Source of the DNA: Candidatus Tectimicrobiota bacterium
Lineage (GTDB): Bacteria > UBA8248
NCBI GenBank assembly: GCA_016184445.1
Contig: JACPCT010000321.1
Location: 1 to 12,312, forward strand
DNA: 12,312 nt
Direction of reading: 5' to 3'
Shown here: in pieces, positions 1 to 9,677 of the stretch
Position numbering within the stretch: the stretch's first letter is position 1
Layout: each line of letters opens with the position of its first letter
Program-made: the position numbers and the translations under genes
Notes under the pieces: model-generated
Database searches by the model: none
What the model was told of the DNA's origin: nothing
Seen by the model: the letters and a program-made list of their open reading frames with translations, nothing else

Positions 1-1299
1 CGGGCGGGGGAGGAGCGCCTCGCGCGCGCCGCCTCGCTGCTCGGCAAGGATTCCGCACCCCATCTTCTGGAAGTGAGCGCCGAGGGGGAAAGGGAGCGCC
101 TGGGCGGCTGGGCCGCGGCGCCCAGCCTGACGCGCTCGGGCCGGGACGGGCAGTATCTTTTCGTGAACGGCCGCCCGGTGCGCGAGCCCGTGCTGGTGCG
201 GGCCGCCTACGAGGCCTACCGGAGCTTCCTGCCGGGGGGGCGGCATCCCCTCTTCGTGCTGTTCCTGGACCTCCCCCCGGAGGAGGTGGACGTGAACGTG
301 CATCCCTCCAAGGAGGAGGTGCGCTTCCGCCGGGCCTCGGCCGTCTACGCCCTGGTGCGCGAGGCGCTGACGGCGGCGCTGGGCGCCCCCTCGCCCCGGC
401 CACGGCTGGCCTACCGCCGGCCCCCGGCCCCCCTCCCGGCGGGGCGGCTGGGCGGGACCACGCCCTGGCGGGGGGGGCCGGCTCCCCCCTCCTTGATCGG
501 CGGAGGGGGCTACGTCCCGCCCCGGGCGCCGGCGGAGGTGCCTTCGGAGCCAGAGCCAGAGGCGGCGCCCCTCGTCTACGAGGCCGAGCCCGGGTTCCCC
601 GCTTCTCCTGCCCTTCCGCCCGGGGTGGCGGAGAGGAACCAGCCCGTCTTCCCCGCCTCGGCGCTGCCGGGGCCGCTCGAGCGGGTGCTCCAGCCGCCCC
701 ACCCCTCGCGGCCCGTGCGCCTCGCCGAGTGCCGCTACCTGGGCCAGTGGGAGGAGTGCTTCCTCCTCTTCGCCTCGCCCCAGGGGCTGGTGTTCGTGGA
801 CCAGCACGCCGCCCACGAGCGGGTGCTCTACAACCGCTTCCGCGATCAGTTCCGCGAGGGGAAGGTGGAGACCCAGGCCTGCCTGGTCCCGGCGGGCATC
901 CGCCTGCGGCCGGAGGAGGCCATCCGGCTCGAGGCGCGGCGCGGCGCGCTCGAGCGCTCGGGCTTCGACCTCGAGCCCGCGGGCCCCGGGGAGTATCTCA
1001 TCCGCTCGGTGCCCGCCCTCCTCGCCGAGCGCGATCCGGCGGGGGCGGTGCGCCGGGTGGTGGAGGGCCTCGCCGAGTGGGAGGAGCCCATGAGCTTCCC
1101 CGACCTCATCGACGGCATCATCGCCCGGATGAGCTGCCGGGGGGCGGTGAAGGCGGCCCAGGCGCTCCACCCCGAGGAGGTGGCCGCCCTGGCCGCCGAG
1201 GTGGACCGCACCCCCGGGAGCTGGACCTGCCCCCACGGGCGCCCCCTCATGCTGGTGCTGGGGGCGGGGCCGGTGCGGCGGCGGTTCCTGCGCTCCTGA
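1..1299 (+). CDS. mutL: DNA mismatch repair protein MutL, C-terminal part (5' end cut by window)
   Basis: MutL links MutS mismatch recognition to strand removal. The reading frame is open from base 1 with no convincing start (the GTG at 73 is internal), so the N-terminal ATPase motifs lie upstream and 432 residues are visible. The end of the ATPase/transducer region is recognisable: FVNGR at 160-174 and the signature DVNVHPSKEEVRF at 289-327. A Pro/Gly-rich linker of about 110 residues follows. The C-terminal dimerisation domain has DQHAAHER (799-822), an MSCRGAVKA block (1129-1155) and CPHGRP (1228-1245), which together mark the endonuclease-type MutL found in bacteria lacking MutH. Oddity: in the DQHA(X)2E(X)4E motif the last Glu is Asn (codon 832-834). 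The TGA stop at 1297-1299 is followed by a 262-base gap before guaB, so mutL probably ends its own unit. Family assignment is certain; endonuclease activity is inferred. Confidence 0.97.
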   Translation, partial: RAGEERLARAASLLGKDSAPHLLEVSAEGERERLGGWAAAPSLTRSGRDGQYLFVNGRPVREPVLVRAAYEAYRSFLPGGRHPLFVLFLDLPPEEVDVNVHPSKEEVRFRRASAVYALVREALTAALGAPSPRPRLAYRRPPAPLPAGRLGGTTPWRGGPAPPSLIGGGGYVPPRAPAEVPSEPEPEAAPLVYEAEPGFPASPALPPGVAERNQPVFPASALPGPLERVLQPPHPSRPVRLAECRYLGQWEECFLLFASPQGLVFVDQHAAHERVLYNRFRDQFREGKVETQACLVPAGIRLRPEEAIRLEARRGALERSGFDLEPAGPGEYLIRSVPALLAERDPAGAVRRVVEGLAEWEEPMSFPDLIDGIIARMSCRGAVKAAQALHPEEVAALAAEVDRTPGSWTCPHGRPLMLVLGAGPVRRRFLRS

Positions 1300-1334
1300 G
1301 GGCGGTGGCGGGGCCGCCCCCGCGGGCGGGCGGC

Positions 1335-1363
1335 TTGACACCGGCGCGCGGGGGGACGAAAAT
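1335..1363 (+). promoter_or_regulatory. Candidate sigma-70 type promoter for guaB and downstream genes
   Basis: A perfect -35 hexamer TTGACA (1335-1340) is followed by a 17-base spacer and GAAAAT (1358-1363), which matches TATAAT at 4 of 6 positions. It lies in the largest gap of the window, between mutL and guaB, and points toward guaB. Transcription would start near 1370, giving a leader of about 190 bases. A perfect TTGACA at optimal spacing is notable in so GC-rich a background. No other gap holds a comparable pair, which supports one promoter driving the long downstream series. Not experimentally supported. Confidence 0.5.
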
Positions 1364-3052
<1,689 letters not shown>

Positions 3053-3103
3053 CCGACACTTCGCGGCGGGGCGGCCCGGGCCCCCCCGTTCAATGGGCGG
3101 ACG

Positions 3104-3976
3104 ATGGCCAAGCGACCTACCCCCACCGGTCGATCCACCGAGATCGACATCGCCGACGATCTATTCCAGGAGCAGGCGGCCCCGCCTGCCCAGCCGCCGG
3201 AGGAGAAGGGGCTCGAGCGCGACAAGCTCCCTCTCGAGGCCGCGGCGGCGCCGCCGAAGGAGCGCCCTCCGCTCGTCGAGGAAGCGGAGCCCGGGGAAGC
3301 GAAGCCCGCGGCCAAGGCGGTTGACGAGGACCTCGATGCGGGCGGCGCGGATCGCCTGGAACGGAAGGAGAAGCGGCCCTCGGCCCTGCTCTACTTCGGC
3401 GTCCCGGCGGCCGGCGCCGCCCTGATCCTTGGATTGGGCTGGACGTTCGCCCTCATCATCCGCCAGGGGCTCGGGCCCAGGGCCGAGGCGCCCAAGCCGG
3501 TCGAGCAGGCCCGCGTTCTTCCTCCCCGCGAGGCGCCCAAGGCGCCCGCCCCGCCCCAGGACGCGCGCGAGGCCATGAAGGTCCTCGTCCCCGGCGCCCC
3601 GGGGCCCGTCCAGCCTTCCACCGCCCCGGCGGGGAAGGGGGACGAGACGGTCAGCGGGAAGGTTTCGCTCGATGAGCCCTTCTTCATCCCCCTGGAGGGG
3701 GGCCGGCGGAACGCGCGGGAAAAGGGCCCCACCGTCTTCCTCCACCTCTCCCTCACCCTCGGCCTCTCGAACCAGGCGGCCATGCGGGAGGTGTCGGGCA
3801 AGCGCTCCGCGATCCGGGAGGTCATCTTCAACCACTTCAACCGCTTGAGCCCCCAGGACCTGGCCGGCGCCAGGGGGCGCGAGCAGGCCAAGGCGGGCCT
3901 CTTGGCCCGGCTTTCCAGGGAGGTTGTCCAGGGGCGGGTCCAGGCGGTCTATTTCGAAGAATTCTTCACCCGCTGA
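3104..3976 (+). CDS. FliL-like single-pass membrane protein in a non-flagellar context
   Basis: The 290-residue product has an acidic Pro/Ala/Glu-rich N-terminal region (1-90) that looks disordered, one hydrophobic segment (about 93-119), a Pro/Ala-rich linker (about 125-180), and a C-terminal domain (about 185-290) resembling FliL. The resemblance includes the 'LDEPFFIPL' entry strand, a strand reading 'FLHLSLTL', a helix with paired charged residues ([10 protein letters not shown]), a helix before the end, and the terminal 'VQAVYFEEF' strand. FliL proteins are inner-membrane partners of flagellar stators, with the C-terminal domain in the periplasm. This protein is longer than typical FliL (about 150-180), mostly in its cytoplasmic tail. 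No flagellar gene is nearby; it sits 51 bases after guaB and 5 before guaA. The start has only a weak ribosome site. Domain call rests on pattern recognition, and function here is unknown. Confidence 0.75.
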   Translation: MAKRPTPTGRSTEIDIADDLFQEQAAPPAQPPEEKGLERDKLPLEAAAAPPKERPPLVEEAEPGEAKPAAKAVDEDLDAGGADRLERKEKRPSALLYFGVPAAGAALILGLGWTFALIIRQGLGPRAEAPKPVEQARVLPPREAPKAPAPPQDAREAMKVLVPGAPGPVQPSTAPAGKGDETVSGKVSLDEPFFIPLEGGRRNAREKGPTVFLHLSLTLGLSNQAAMREVSGKRSAIREVIFNHFNRLSPQDLAGARGREQAKAGLLARLSREVVQGRVQAVYFEEFFTR

Positions 3977-3981
3977 GCGTC

Positions 3982-5520
3982 ATGCGCGAACGGATCCTCA
4001 TCCTGGATTTCGGCTCCCAGTACACCCAGCTGATCGCGCGGCGCATCCGCGAGCTCCAGGTCTACTGCGAGATCCACCCCTGCACCGCCCCCTGGCGCCC
4101 CCTGCTGGGGGGGGGAGAGACCCGGGGGGTCATCCTCTCGGGAGGGCCCTCGAGCGTCTACGAGGAGGGCGCCCCCACGGTGGACCCGGAGCTGCTGCGC
4201 CAGGGCGTCCCCGTCCTGGGCATCTGCTACGGGATGCAGCTCATGACCCACCTGCTCGGCGGCCGCGTGGCCCCCGTGCACCACCGCGAGTACGGCCGGG
4301 CCGAGCTGGTGGTGGACGCCCCGGTGGGCATCTTCGAAGGCTCGACGGGGCGCGAGACGGTGTGGATGAGTCACGGCGATTCGATCGAGTCCCCCCCGCC
4401 CGGCTACCGGCCCCTGGCCCACTCGACGGGCTCGCCCGTGGCCGCGATGGGCTCGGAGGACGGCCTGCGCTACGGCATCCAGTTCCACCCCGAGGTGGTC
4501 CACACCCCCCGGGGGAAGGAGATCCTCCGCAACTTCGTCTTCGGCGTGTGCGGCTGCGCGGGCGACTGGACCATGCGCTCCTTCATCGACGAGTCCACCG
4601 ACCGCATCCGGGCCCGCGTGGGGAAGGAAAAGGTCATCTGCGGCCTCTCGGGCGGGGTGGACTCCTCCGTGGCCGCCACCCTCATCCACCGGGCGGTGGG
4701 GGACCGGCTCACCTGCATCTTCGTGGACAACGGCCTCCTGCGGAAGGACGAGGGGGCCGAGATCATCGAGACCTTCGGCAAGCGCCTTGAGATGAATCTC
4801 GTCCCCGTGGACGCCCGGCGGGAGTTCCTCGGCGCCCTGGCCGGGGTGGCCGACCCGGAGGCCAAGCGCAAGCGCATCGGCGAGACCTTCATCCGCGTCT
4901 TCGAGCGGGAGGCGCGGAAGCTCGGCCGGGTCAAGTTCCTGGCCCAGGGCACCCTCTACCCGGACGTGATCGAGAGCGTCTCCTTCAAGGGCCCCTCGGC
5001 CACCATCAAGAGCCACCACAACGTGGGCGGGCTCCCCGGGCGGATGGAGCTCGCCCTCGTCGAGCCCCTGCGGGAGCTCTTCAAGGACGAGGTGCGCGCG
5101 GCGGGCGGGGAGCTGGGCCTGCCGGGGGACATCCTCTGGCGCCATCCCTTCCCGGGGCCGGGCCTGGCCGTCCGGGTGCTGGGCGAGGTGACGGAGGAGC
5201 GCCTCAAGGTGCTCCGCGAGGCGGACGCCGTCTTCATCGGCATCCTCCGGGAGCGGGGCTGGTACGACAAGGTGTGGCAGGCCTTCGCGGTGCTCCTCCC
5301 CGTCCAGACGGTGGGGGTGATGGGGGACGCCCGGACCTACGAGAACGCGCTGGCGCTGCGGGCCGTCACCAGCCAGGACGGCATGACGGCCGACTGGGCG
5401 CACCTGCCCCACGACCTCCTGGGGGAGGCCTCGAACCGCATCATCAACGAAGTGCGCGGGGTCAACCGCGTGGTGTACGATGTCTCATCCAAACCGCCCG
5501 CCACCATCGAGTGGGAGTAG
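3982..5520 (+). CDS. guaA: GMP synthase (glutamine-hydrolysing)
   Basis: GuaA converts XMP to GMP using ATP and glutamine in the cytoplasm. Domains in order: a class I glutamine amidotransferase (about 5-190) with nucleophile Cys82 in GICYGMQ and His169/Glu171 in FHPEVVHT; an ATP pyrophosphatase domain with the P-loop SGGVDSS (223-229); and the C-terminal XMP-binding/dimerisation domain ending in the usual PATIEWE. At 512 residues it is of normal length with all catalytic residues present. The ATG at 3982 lies 5 bases after the stop of the FliL-like gene. No clear Shine-Dalgarno sequence precedes it, so translation is probably coupled to the upstream gene. With guaB it completes IMP-to-GMP synthesis in one gene series, and its last codons hold the ribosome site of dnaE. 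Confidence 0.98.
   Translation: MRERILILDFGSQYTQLIARRIRELQVYCEIHPCTAPWRPLLGGGETRGVILSGGPSSVYEEGAPTVDPELLRQGVPVLGICYGMQLMTHLLGGRVAPVHHREYGRAELVVDAPVGIFEGSTGRETVWMSHGDSIESPPPGYRPLAHSTGSPVAAMGSEDGLRYGIQFHPEVVHTPRGKEILRNFVFGVCGCAGDWTMRSFIDESTDRIRARVGKEKVICGLSGGVDSSVAATLIHRAVGDRLTCIFVDNGLLRKDEGAEIIETFGKRLEMNLVPVDARREFLGALAGVADPEAKRKRIGETFIRVFEREARKLGRVKFLAQGTLYPDVIESVSFKGPSATIKSHHNVGGLPGRMELALVEPLRELFKDEVRAAGGELGLPGDILWRHPFPGPGLAVRVLGEVTEERLKVLREADAVFIGILRERGWYDKVWQAFAVLLPVQTVGVMGDARTYENALALRAVTSQDGMTADWAHLPHDLLGEASNRIINEVRGVNRVVYDVSSKPPATIEWE
5513..5517 (+). promoter_or_regulatory. Ribosome binding site of dnaE inside the end of guaA
   Basis: GGGAG lies 7 bases before the ATG at 5525 and overlaps the last sense codons of guaA (stop 5518-5520). 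This decides the dnaE start: the ATG at 5480 in the same frame would add 15 residues rich in Pro and Ser with no family counterpart. The arrangement suggests translational coupling of dnaE to guaA. Confidence 0.7.
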
Positions 5521-5524
5521 CCTC

Positions 5525-8500
5525 ATGGGGGCCGCCGAGTTCGTCCACCTCCACCTCCACAGCCAGTACAGCCTCCTCGACGGGGCCGCGCGCATCGACG
5601 ACCTCGTGAAGCGGGCCGCGGGCCTCGGCATGCCCGCCGTCGGCCTGACCGACCACGGCAACATGTGCGGGGCGGTCAAGTTCTTCGAGGCGGCCCGGAA
5701 GGCGGGGGTGAAGCCCATCATCGGCTGCGAGGTGTACGTCGCCACCGGCAGCCGCCACGACCGGGGGAGCGGCGGCTCCTCGGGCCCGCGCTCCTGGCAC
5801 ATGCTGCTCCTGGCCGAGAACGCGGCGGGCTACCACAACCTCTGCGAGCTGGTGACGGCGGGCTTCACCGAGGGGATGTACTACTTCCCGCGGGTGGACC
5901 GCGAGCTCCTCTCCCGCCACGCCGAGGGCCTCATCTGCACCTCGGCCTGCCTCAAGGGGGAGGTGAACGAGGCCCTCCTGCGCGGGGACCGCGCCGCCGC
6001 CCGGGAGGCGGCCGCGTTCTACAAGGAGATATTCCGGGACCGCTACTACCTGGAGCTCCAGGACCACGGCATGGAGGAGGACCGCCGCCTCATCCCCGAG
6101 GCCATCTCCCTCGCCCGGGAGCTGGACCTCCCCCTCGTGGCCACCAACGACGTCCACTACCTGGACCAGGGAGACCACAGCGTCCAGGAGGTCCTCATCT
6201 GCATCCAGACCGGCAAGACCCTGAACGACCCCAACCGCATGCAGATCAAGAGCCACGAGTTCTACCTCAAGAGCGCGGAGGAGATGGCCCGGCTCTTCCG
6301 CGAAGTCCCCGAGGCGCTCGCCAATACCCTGGCCATCGCCGAGCGGTGCGGCTTCGCCTTCGACTTCGGGGGGAGCCACTACCCGGACTTCCCCATCCCG
6401 GAGGGGGTGGACCGCAAGACCTACCTCCGCCGGCTGGCCGAGGAGGGCCTCGAGCGGCGCCTCGCCCAGCTCGGCATCCAGGGCGCCGAGGCCAGGCGCT
6501 ACCGCGAGCGGCTGGCCATGGAGCTCGGCGTCATCAACAGCCAGGGCTACGAGGGCTACTTCCTCGTCGTCTCGGACTTCATCCGCCACGCGCGGGAGAG
6601 CGGCATCCCGGTCGGGCCGGGCCGCGGCTCGGCGGCGGGCAGCCTGGCCGCCTTCGCGCTGGGGATCACGGGCATCGACCCGCTGCGCTACTCCCTCCTC
6701 TTCGAGCGCTTCCTCAACCCCGAGCGGGTGAGCCCCCCCGACATCGACATCGACTTCTGCATGGACCGCCGGGACGAGGTCATCCGCTACGTCCAGGAGA
6801 AGTACGGGCGCGGCAACGTCTGCCAGATCATCACCTTCGGCAGCATGCTGGCCAAGGGCGTGCTCCGCGACGTGGGCCGGGTGATGGACATGCCCTACGG
6901 CGAGGTGGACCGCATCGCCAAGCTCGTCCCGAACGAGCTCAAGATCACCCTCGACGACGCCCTCCAGAAGGAGCCCCGCCTGCGCGAGGCGGTGAGCCGC
7001 GACCCGAACGTGGGCCGCCTCATGGAGACCGCGCGCAAGCTCGAGGGGAACATCCGCCACGCGGGCACCCACGCGGCGGGGGTGGTGATCGCCCCCTCGA
7101 AGCTCACCGACTTCGTCCCCCTCTACAAGGGGTCCGGCGGCGAGGTGATGACCCAGTTCGACATGAAGGACGTCGAGCAGCTGGGCCTCCTCAAGATGGA
7201 CTTCCTGGGGCTCAAGACCCTCACCGCCCTCAAGCGCGCGGTGGACCTCGTGCGCCTGAAGGGGGAGGAGATCGACCTCGACACCCTGCCGCTCGACGAC
7301 GCGGCCGCCTACAAGCTCCTCTCCGAGGGGCGCACCACGGGCATCTTCCAGCTCGAGAGCCGGGGCATCCGCGAGTACCTGCGCAAGCTCGCCCCCTCGA
7401 CCTTCGAGGACCTCATCGCCATGGTGGCCCTCTACCGCCCGGGCCCCCTCAACAGCGGGATGGTGGACGCCTTCATCAACCGCAAGCACGGCCGGGCCCA
7501 AATCGACTACTTCTTCCCCGAGCTCAAGCCCATCCTGGAGGGCACCTACGGGGTCATGGTGTACCAGGAGCAGGTGATGCAGATCTCGAATGCGCTGTCG
7601 GGCTTCTCCATGGGCCGGGCGGACGTGCTGCGCAAGGCGATGGGAAAGAAGAGCCCCGAGCTCATGGCCGAGCAGCGGCGCGACTTCGTCGAGGGGGCCG
7701 CCGGGCGGGGCAAGGACCGCCGCAGGGTCGAGGCCCTCTGGGACCAGATCCAGCAGTTCGCGGGCTACGGCTTCAACAAGAGCCACAGCGCGGCCTACGC
7801 CCTCATCGCCTACCGCACGGCCTACCTCAAGGCCCACCACCCCCGCGAGTTCATGGCGGCGCTGCTCACCTGCGACCGCGACAACGCGGACAAGGTCATC
7901 AAGGACATCGCCGAGTGCCGGGACATGGGCATCCCCGTCCTCCCGCCCGACGTGAACGCGAGCGACAAGGACTTCACGGTGGAGGGCGCCTCCATCCGCT
8001 TCGGCCTGGTGGCGGTCAAGAACGTGGGCGAGGCGATGGTGGACGCCATCCTGGCGGGCCGCCTGGCGGGGGGGCCCTTCCGCTCCCTCGAGGATTTCTG
8101 CCGCCGGGTGGAGCACCGCCACTTGAACCGCCGCGCGGCCGAGAGCCTCGTCAAGGCCTGCGCCTTCGACGGCCTGGGCATCGGCCGGGCCCAGGCCACG
8201 GCGGCGCTGGACGGCGCGTTGGAGGCCGGGGTGCGCGAGCAGCGCACCGCGGCCATGGGCCAGACGAGCCTCTTCTCGCCGGAGGAGGCGCCCGCCTTCT
8301 CGGCTCCGCTCCCCGAGGTGGCGGAGTGGCCCGCCCGCCAGCGGCTGGCCTTCGAGAAGGAGGTGCTCGGCTTCTACGTCTCGGGCCACCCCCTGAACGA
8401 CCACCAGGAGGTCATCCGCCGCCTCGCGAACATGGACTCCCGCCGCCTGGCCGAGCTGGAGGGCGTCCACCGGGTGCGCATGGCGGGCCTCATCCGCTCC

Positions 8501-8962
8501 TCCAAGATCCGCACCACCCGCGCCGGGCGGCGGATGGCCAACTTCGTCCTGGAGGACCGCGAGGGCACGGCCGAGATGACCATGTTCCCCGACGTGTTCG
8601 AGGCCTACTTCTCCCTGCTGGAAACGGAGGAGGCCGTTCTCGTCGAGGGCATGGCCGAGGCCTCGGAGGAGGGGGTGCAGGTGGTGGTGCGCTCGGTGGA
8701 GCCCCTCGCCCAGGCCCAGCTGATCCGCACCCAGCGGATGATCCTCCACCTGGGGGCCGCGGGCCGCGCCCACGGCCGCTTGGCCGCGGTGCGCGAGGTG
8801 CTCGCCCGCCACCCCGGCGAGGTGCCAGTCCTCTTCGCCCTCCAGTTCCCGGAGCGGGAGGTGCTGGTCCAGGCGGGGCGGGACTTCGTCGTCTCCCCCT
8901 CGGAATCGCTCTCGGCCGAGCTGGGCGGCCTGGTCGGGGCGGAGGCCGTCTTCTTTGAGTAG
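5525..8962 (+). CDS. dnaE: DNA polymerase III alpha subunit (DnaE type)
   Basis: This is the replicative polymerase catalytic subunit, 1145 residues, close to E. coli DnaE (1160). Domains: PHP (about 7-212); palm and thumb with GPGRGSAAGS (364-373), catalytic Asp406 and Asp408 in PDIDIDF and the third acidic residue Asp559 in KMDFLGLKTL; fingers with the KSHSAAYAL block (from 752); a helix-hairpin-helix region (about 840-895); a sliding-clamp binding motif QTSLF (913-917); and an OB fold (about 984-1060). The PHP domain keeps His10, His12, Asp43, His44, Glu69, His92, Cys142, Asp209 and His211, the pattern of metal-binding PHP domains, unlike the degenerate E. coli version. It starts 4 bases after guaA, and lipB follows 12 bases after it. 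It is not PolC: no inserted exonuclease is present. No separate proofreading subunit gene lies in the window. Confidence 0.98.
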   Translation: MGAAEFVHLHLHSQYSLLDGAARIDDLVKRAAGLGMPAVGLTDHGNMCGAVKFFEAARKAGVKPIIGCEVYVATGSRHDRGSGGSSGPRSWHMLLLAENAAGYHNLCELVTAGFTEGMYYFPRVDRELLSRHAEGLICTSACLKGEVNEALLRGDRAAAREAAAFYKEIFRDRYYLELQDHGMEEDRRLIPEAISLARELDLPLVATNDVHYLDQGDHSVQEVLICIQTGKTLNDPNRMQIKSHEFYLKSAEEMARLFREVPEALANTLAIAERCGFAFDFGGSHYPDFPIPEGVDRKTYLRRLAEEGLERRLAQLGIQGAEARRYRERLAMELGVINSQGYEGYFLVVSDFIRHARESGIPVGPGRGSAAGSLAAFALGITGIDPLRYSLLFERFLNPERVSPPDIDIDFCMDRRDEVIRYVQEKYGRGNVCQIITFGSMLAKGVLRDVGRVMDMPYGEVDRIAKLVPNELKITLDDALQKEPRLREAVSRDPNVGRLMETARKLEGNIRHAGTHAAGVVIAPSKLTDFVPLYKGSGGEVMTQFDMKDVEQLGLLKMDFLGLKTLTALKRAVDLVRLKGEEIDLDTLPLDDAAAYKLLSEGRTTGIFQLESRGIREYLRKLAPSTFEDLIAMVALYRPGPLNSGMVDAFINRKHGRAQIDYFFPELKPILEGTYGVMVYQEQVMQISNALSGFSMGRADVLRKAMGKKSPELMAEQRRDFVEGAAGRGKDRRRVEALWDQIQQFAGYGFNKSHSAAYALIAYRTAYLKAHHPREFMAALLTCDRDNADKVIKDIAECRDMGIPVLPPDVNASDKDFTVEGASIRFGLVAVKNVGEAMVDAILAGRLAGGPFRSLEDFCRRVEHRHLNRRAAESLVKACAFDGLGIGRAQATAALDGALEAGVREQRTAAMGQTSLFSPEEAPAFSAPLPEVAEWPARQRLAFEKEVLGFYVSGHPLNDHQEVIRRLANMDSRRLAELEGVHRVRMAGLIRSSKIRTTRAGRRMANFVLEDREGTAEMTMFPDVFEAYFSLLETEEAVLVEGMAEASEEGVQVVVRSVEPLAQAQLIRTQRMILHLGAAGRAHGRLAAVREVLARHPGEVPVLFALQFPEREVLVQAGRDFVVSPSESLSAELGGLVGAEAVFFE

Positions 8963-8974
8963 GGTCCGCTCCCG

Positions 8975-9661
8975 ATGAGGGGCTGTTTCCTGGGCCGGGT
9001 GGCCTTCGCGGAGGCGTGGGAGCTCCAGCGGAGGATCTGGGAGGAGCGCGCCAGCGGCCGCCTGGCCGAGGACGTGATCCTCCTTCTCGATCACGGGCCC
9101 GTCTTCACCCTGGGCCAGGGGGGGGCGGAGGGGAACATCCTCCGCACCCGGACCCCCTGGGATGGCGCCGAGGTGCCCGTCGTCCGCGTGAACCGGGGGG
9201 GCGAGGTCACCTACCACGGCCCGGGCCAGCTCATGCTCTACGCCCTGTGCGACCTGCGCCGGGGGGACCGGGACGTCCACCGCCACTGCCGGCGGCTGGA
9301 GGAGGTGTTCGCGCGCTACCTGGCGGGGCTGGGCCTGCGGGCCGGGCGCCGCCCGGGGCAGCCGGGCCTCTGGGTGGAGGGGGCGAAAATCCTCTCCCTC
9401 GGCGTGGGCGCCCGGCGCTGGGTCACCATGCACGGCGTCGCCTTCAACGTCTCGACGGACCTGCGCTTTTTCGAGATGATTCACCCTTGCGGCGAGGCCG
9501 GGGCCAAGACCACCTCGCTGGAGCACCTCCTCGGCGCGGCTCCCCCGCTCCGGCAGGTGGCCGATGCGATCGTCTCCCTCTGCGGGGACGTGTTCGGGGA
9601 GCGGGTCCAGGTCGAGGCCGATGCCGGAAGGATGCTGGCCTCCCCGGCCGGCGCGGCGTGA
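8975..9661 (+). CDS. lipB: Octanoyl-[acyl-carrier-protein]:protein N-octanoyltransferase
   Basis: LipB moves octanoate from acyl carrier protein to lysines of lipoyl domains (pyruvate and 2-oxoglutarate dehydrogenases, glycine cleavage H protein); LipA then inserts sulfur. The 228-residue protein shows the signature RGGEVTYHGPGQLM (74-87), the acid-base Lys138 in AKILSLGVG, the conserved TMHGVAFNV (151-159), and the thioester Cys172 in HPCGE. Both catalytic residues are therefore present. The ATG at 8975 follows the dnaE stop by 12 bases, with AGGG at 8961-8964 as a weak ribosome site that overlaps that stop. No lipA is in the window. The Ala/Gly-rich tail after about 215 is poorly conserved in the family and may be variable. 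Confidence 0.96.
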   Translation: MRGCFLGRVAFAEAWELQRRIWEERASGRLAEDVILLLDHGPVFTLGQGGAEGNILRTRTPWDGAEVPVVRVNRGGEVTYHGPGQLMLYALCDLRRGDRDVHRHCRRLEEVFARYLAGLGLRAGRRPGQPGLWVEGAKILSLGVGARRWVTMHGVAFNVSTDLRFFEMIHPCGEAGAKTTSLEHLLGAAPPLRQVADAIVSLCGDVFGERVQVEADAGRMLASPAGAA

Positions 9662-9663
9662 GC

Positions 9664-9668
9664 GGAGG
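9664..9668 (+). promoter_or_regulatory. Ribosome binding site fixing the GTG start of exbB
   Basis: GGAGG stands 9 bases before the GTG at 9678. It supports this start over the in-frame ATG at 9564, which would lie deep within lipB and add an Arg/Ser/Pro-rich stretch with no family counterpart. From the GTG the product begins directly with a plausible signal peptide. Confidence 0.65.
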
Positions 9669-9677
9669 GATCCGGGC

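Noticed and set aside
1308..1323. GC hairpin directly after mutL
   Set aside because: Only a 4-pair stem plus a bulge and no T-run; such stems are expected by chance at this GC content.
3068..3084. Short GC stem (GGGGC/GCCCC) between guaB and the FliL-like gene
   Set aside because: Five pairs with no T-run; not enough to call a terminator or attenuator.
3956..3967. Perfect 12-base palindrome (GAAGAATTCTTC) just before guaA
   Set aside because: It falls in the codons for FEEFF, a conserved end of the FliL-like domain, so the coding sequence explains it; no second copy was noticed.
5480..5524. Earlier ATG for dnaE at 5480, inside guaA
   Set aside because: Adds 15 Pro/Ser-rich residues unlike the family; the ATG at 5525 has a good ribosome site and fits the family start before HLHLHS.
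9564..9677. Earlier ATG for exbB at 9564, inside lipB
   Set aside because: Adds 38 residues rich in Arg/Ser/Pro with no family counterpart, while GTG 9678 has GGAGG and leads straight into a signal peptide.
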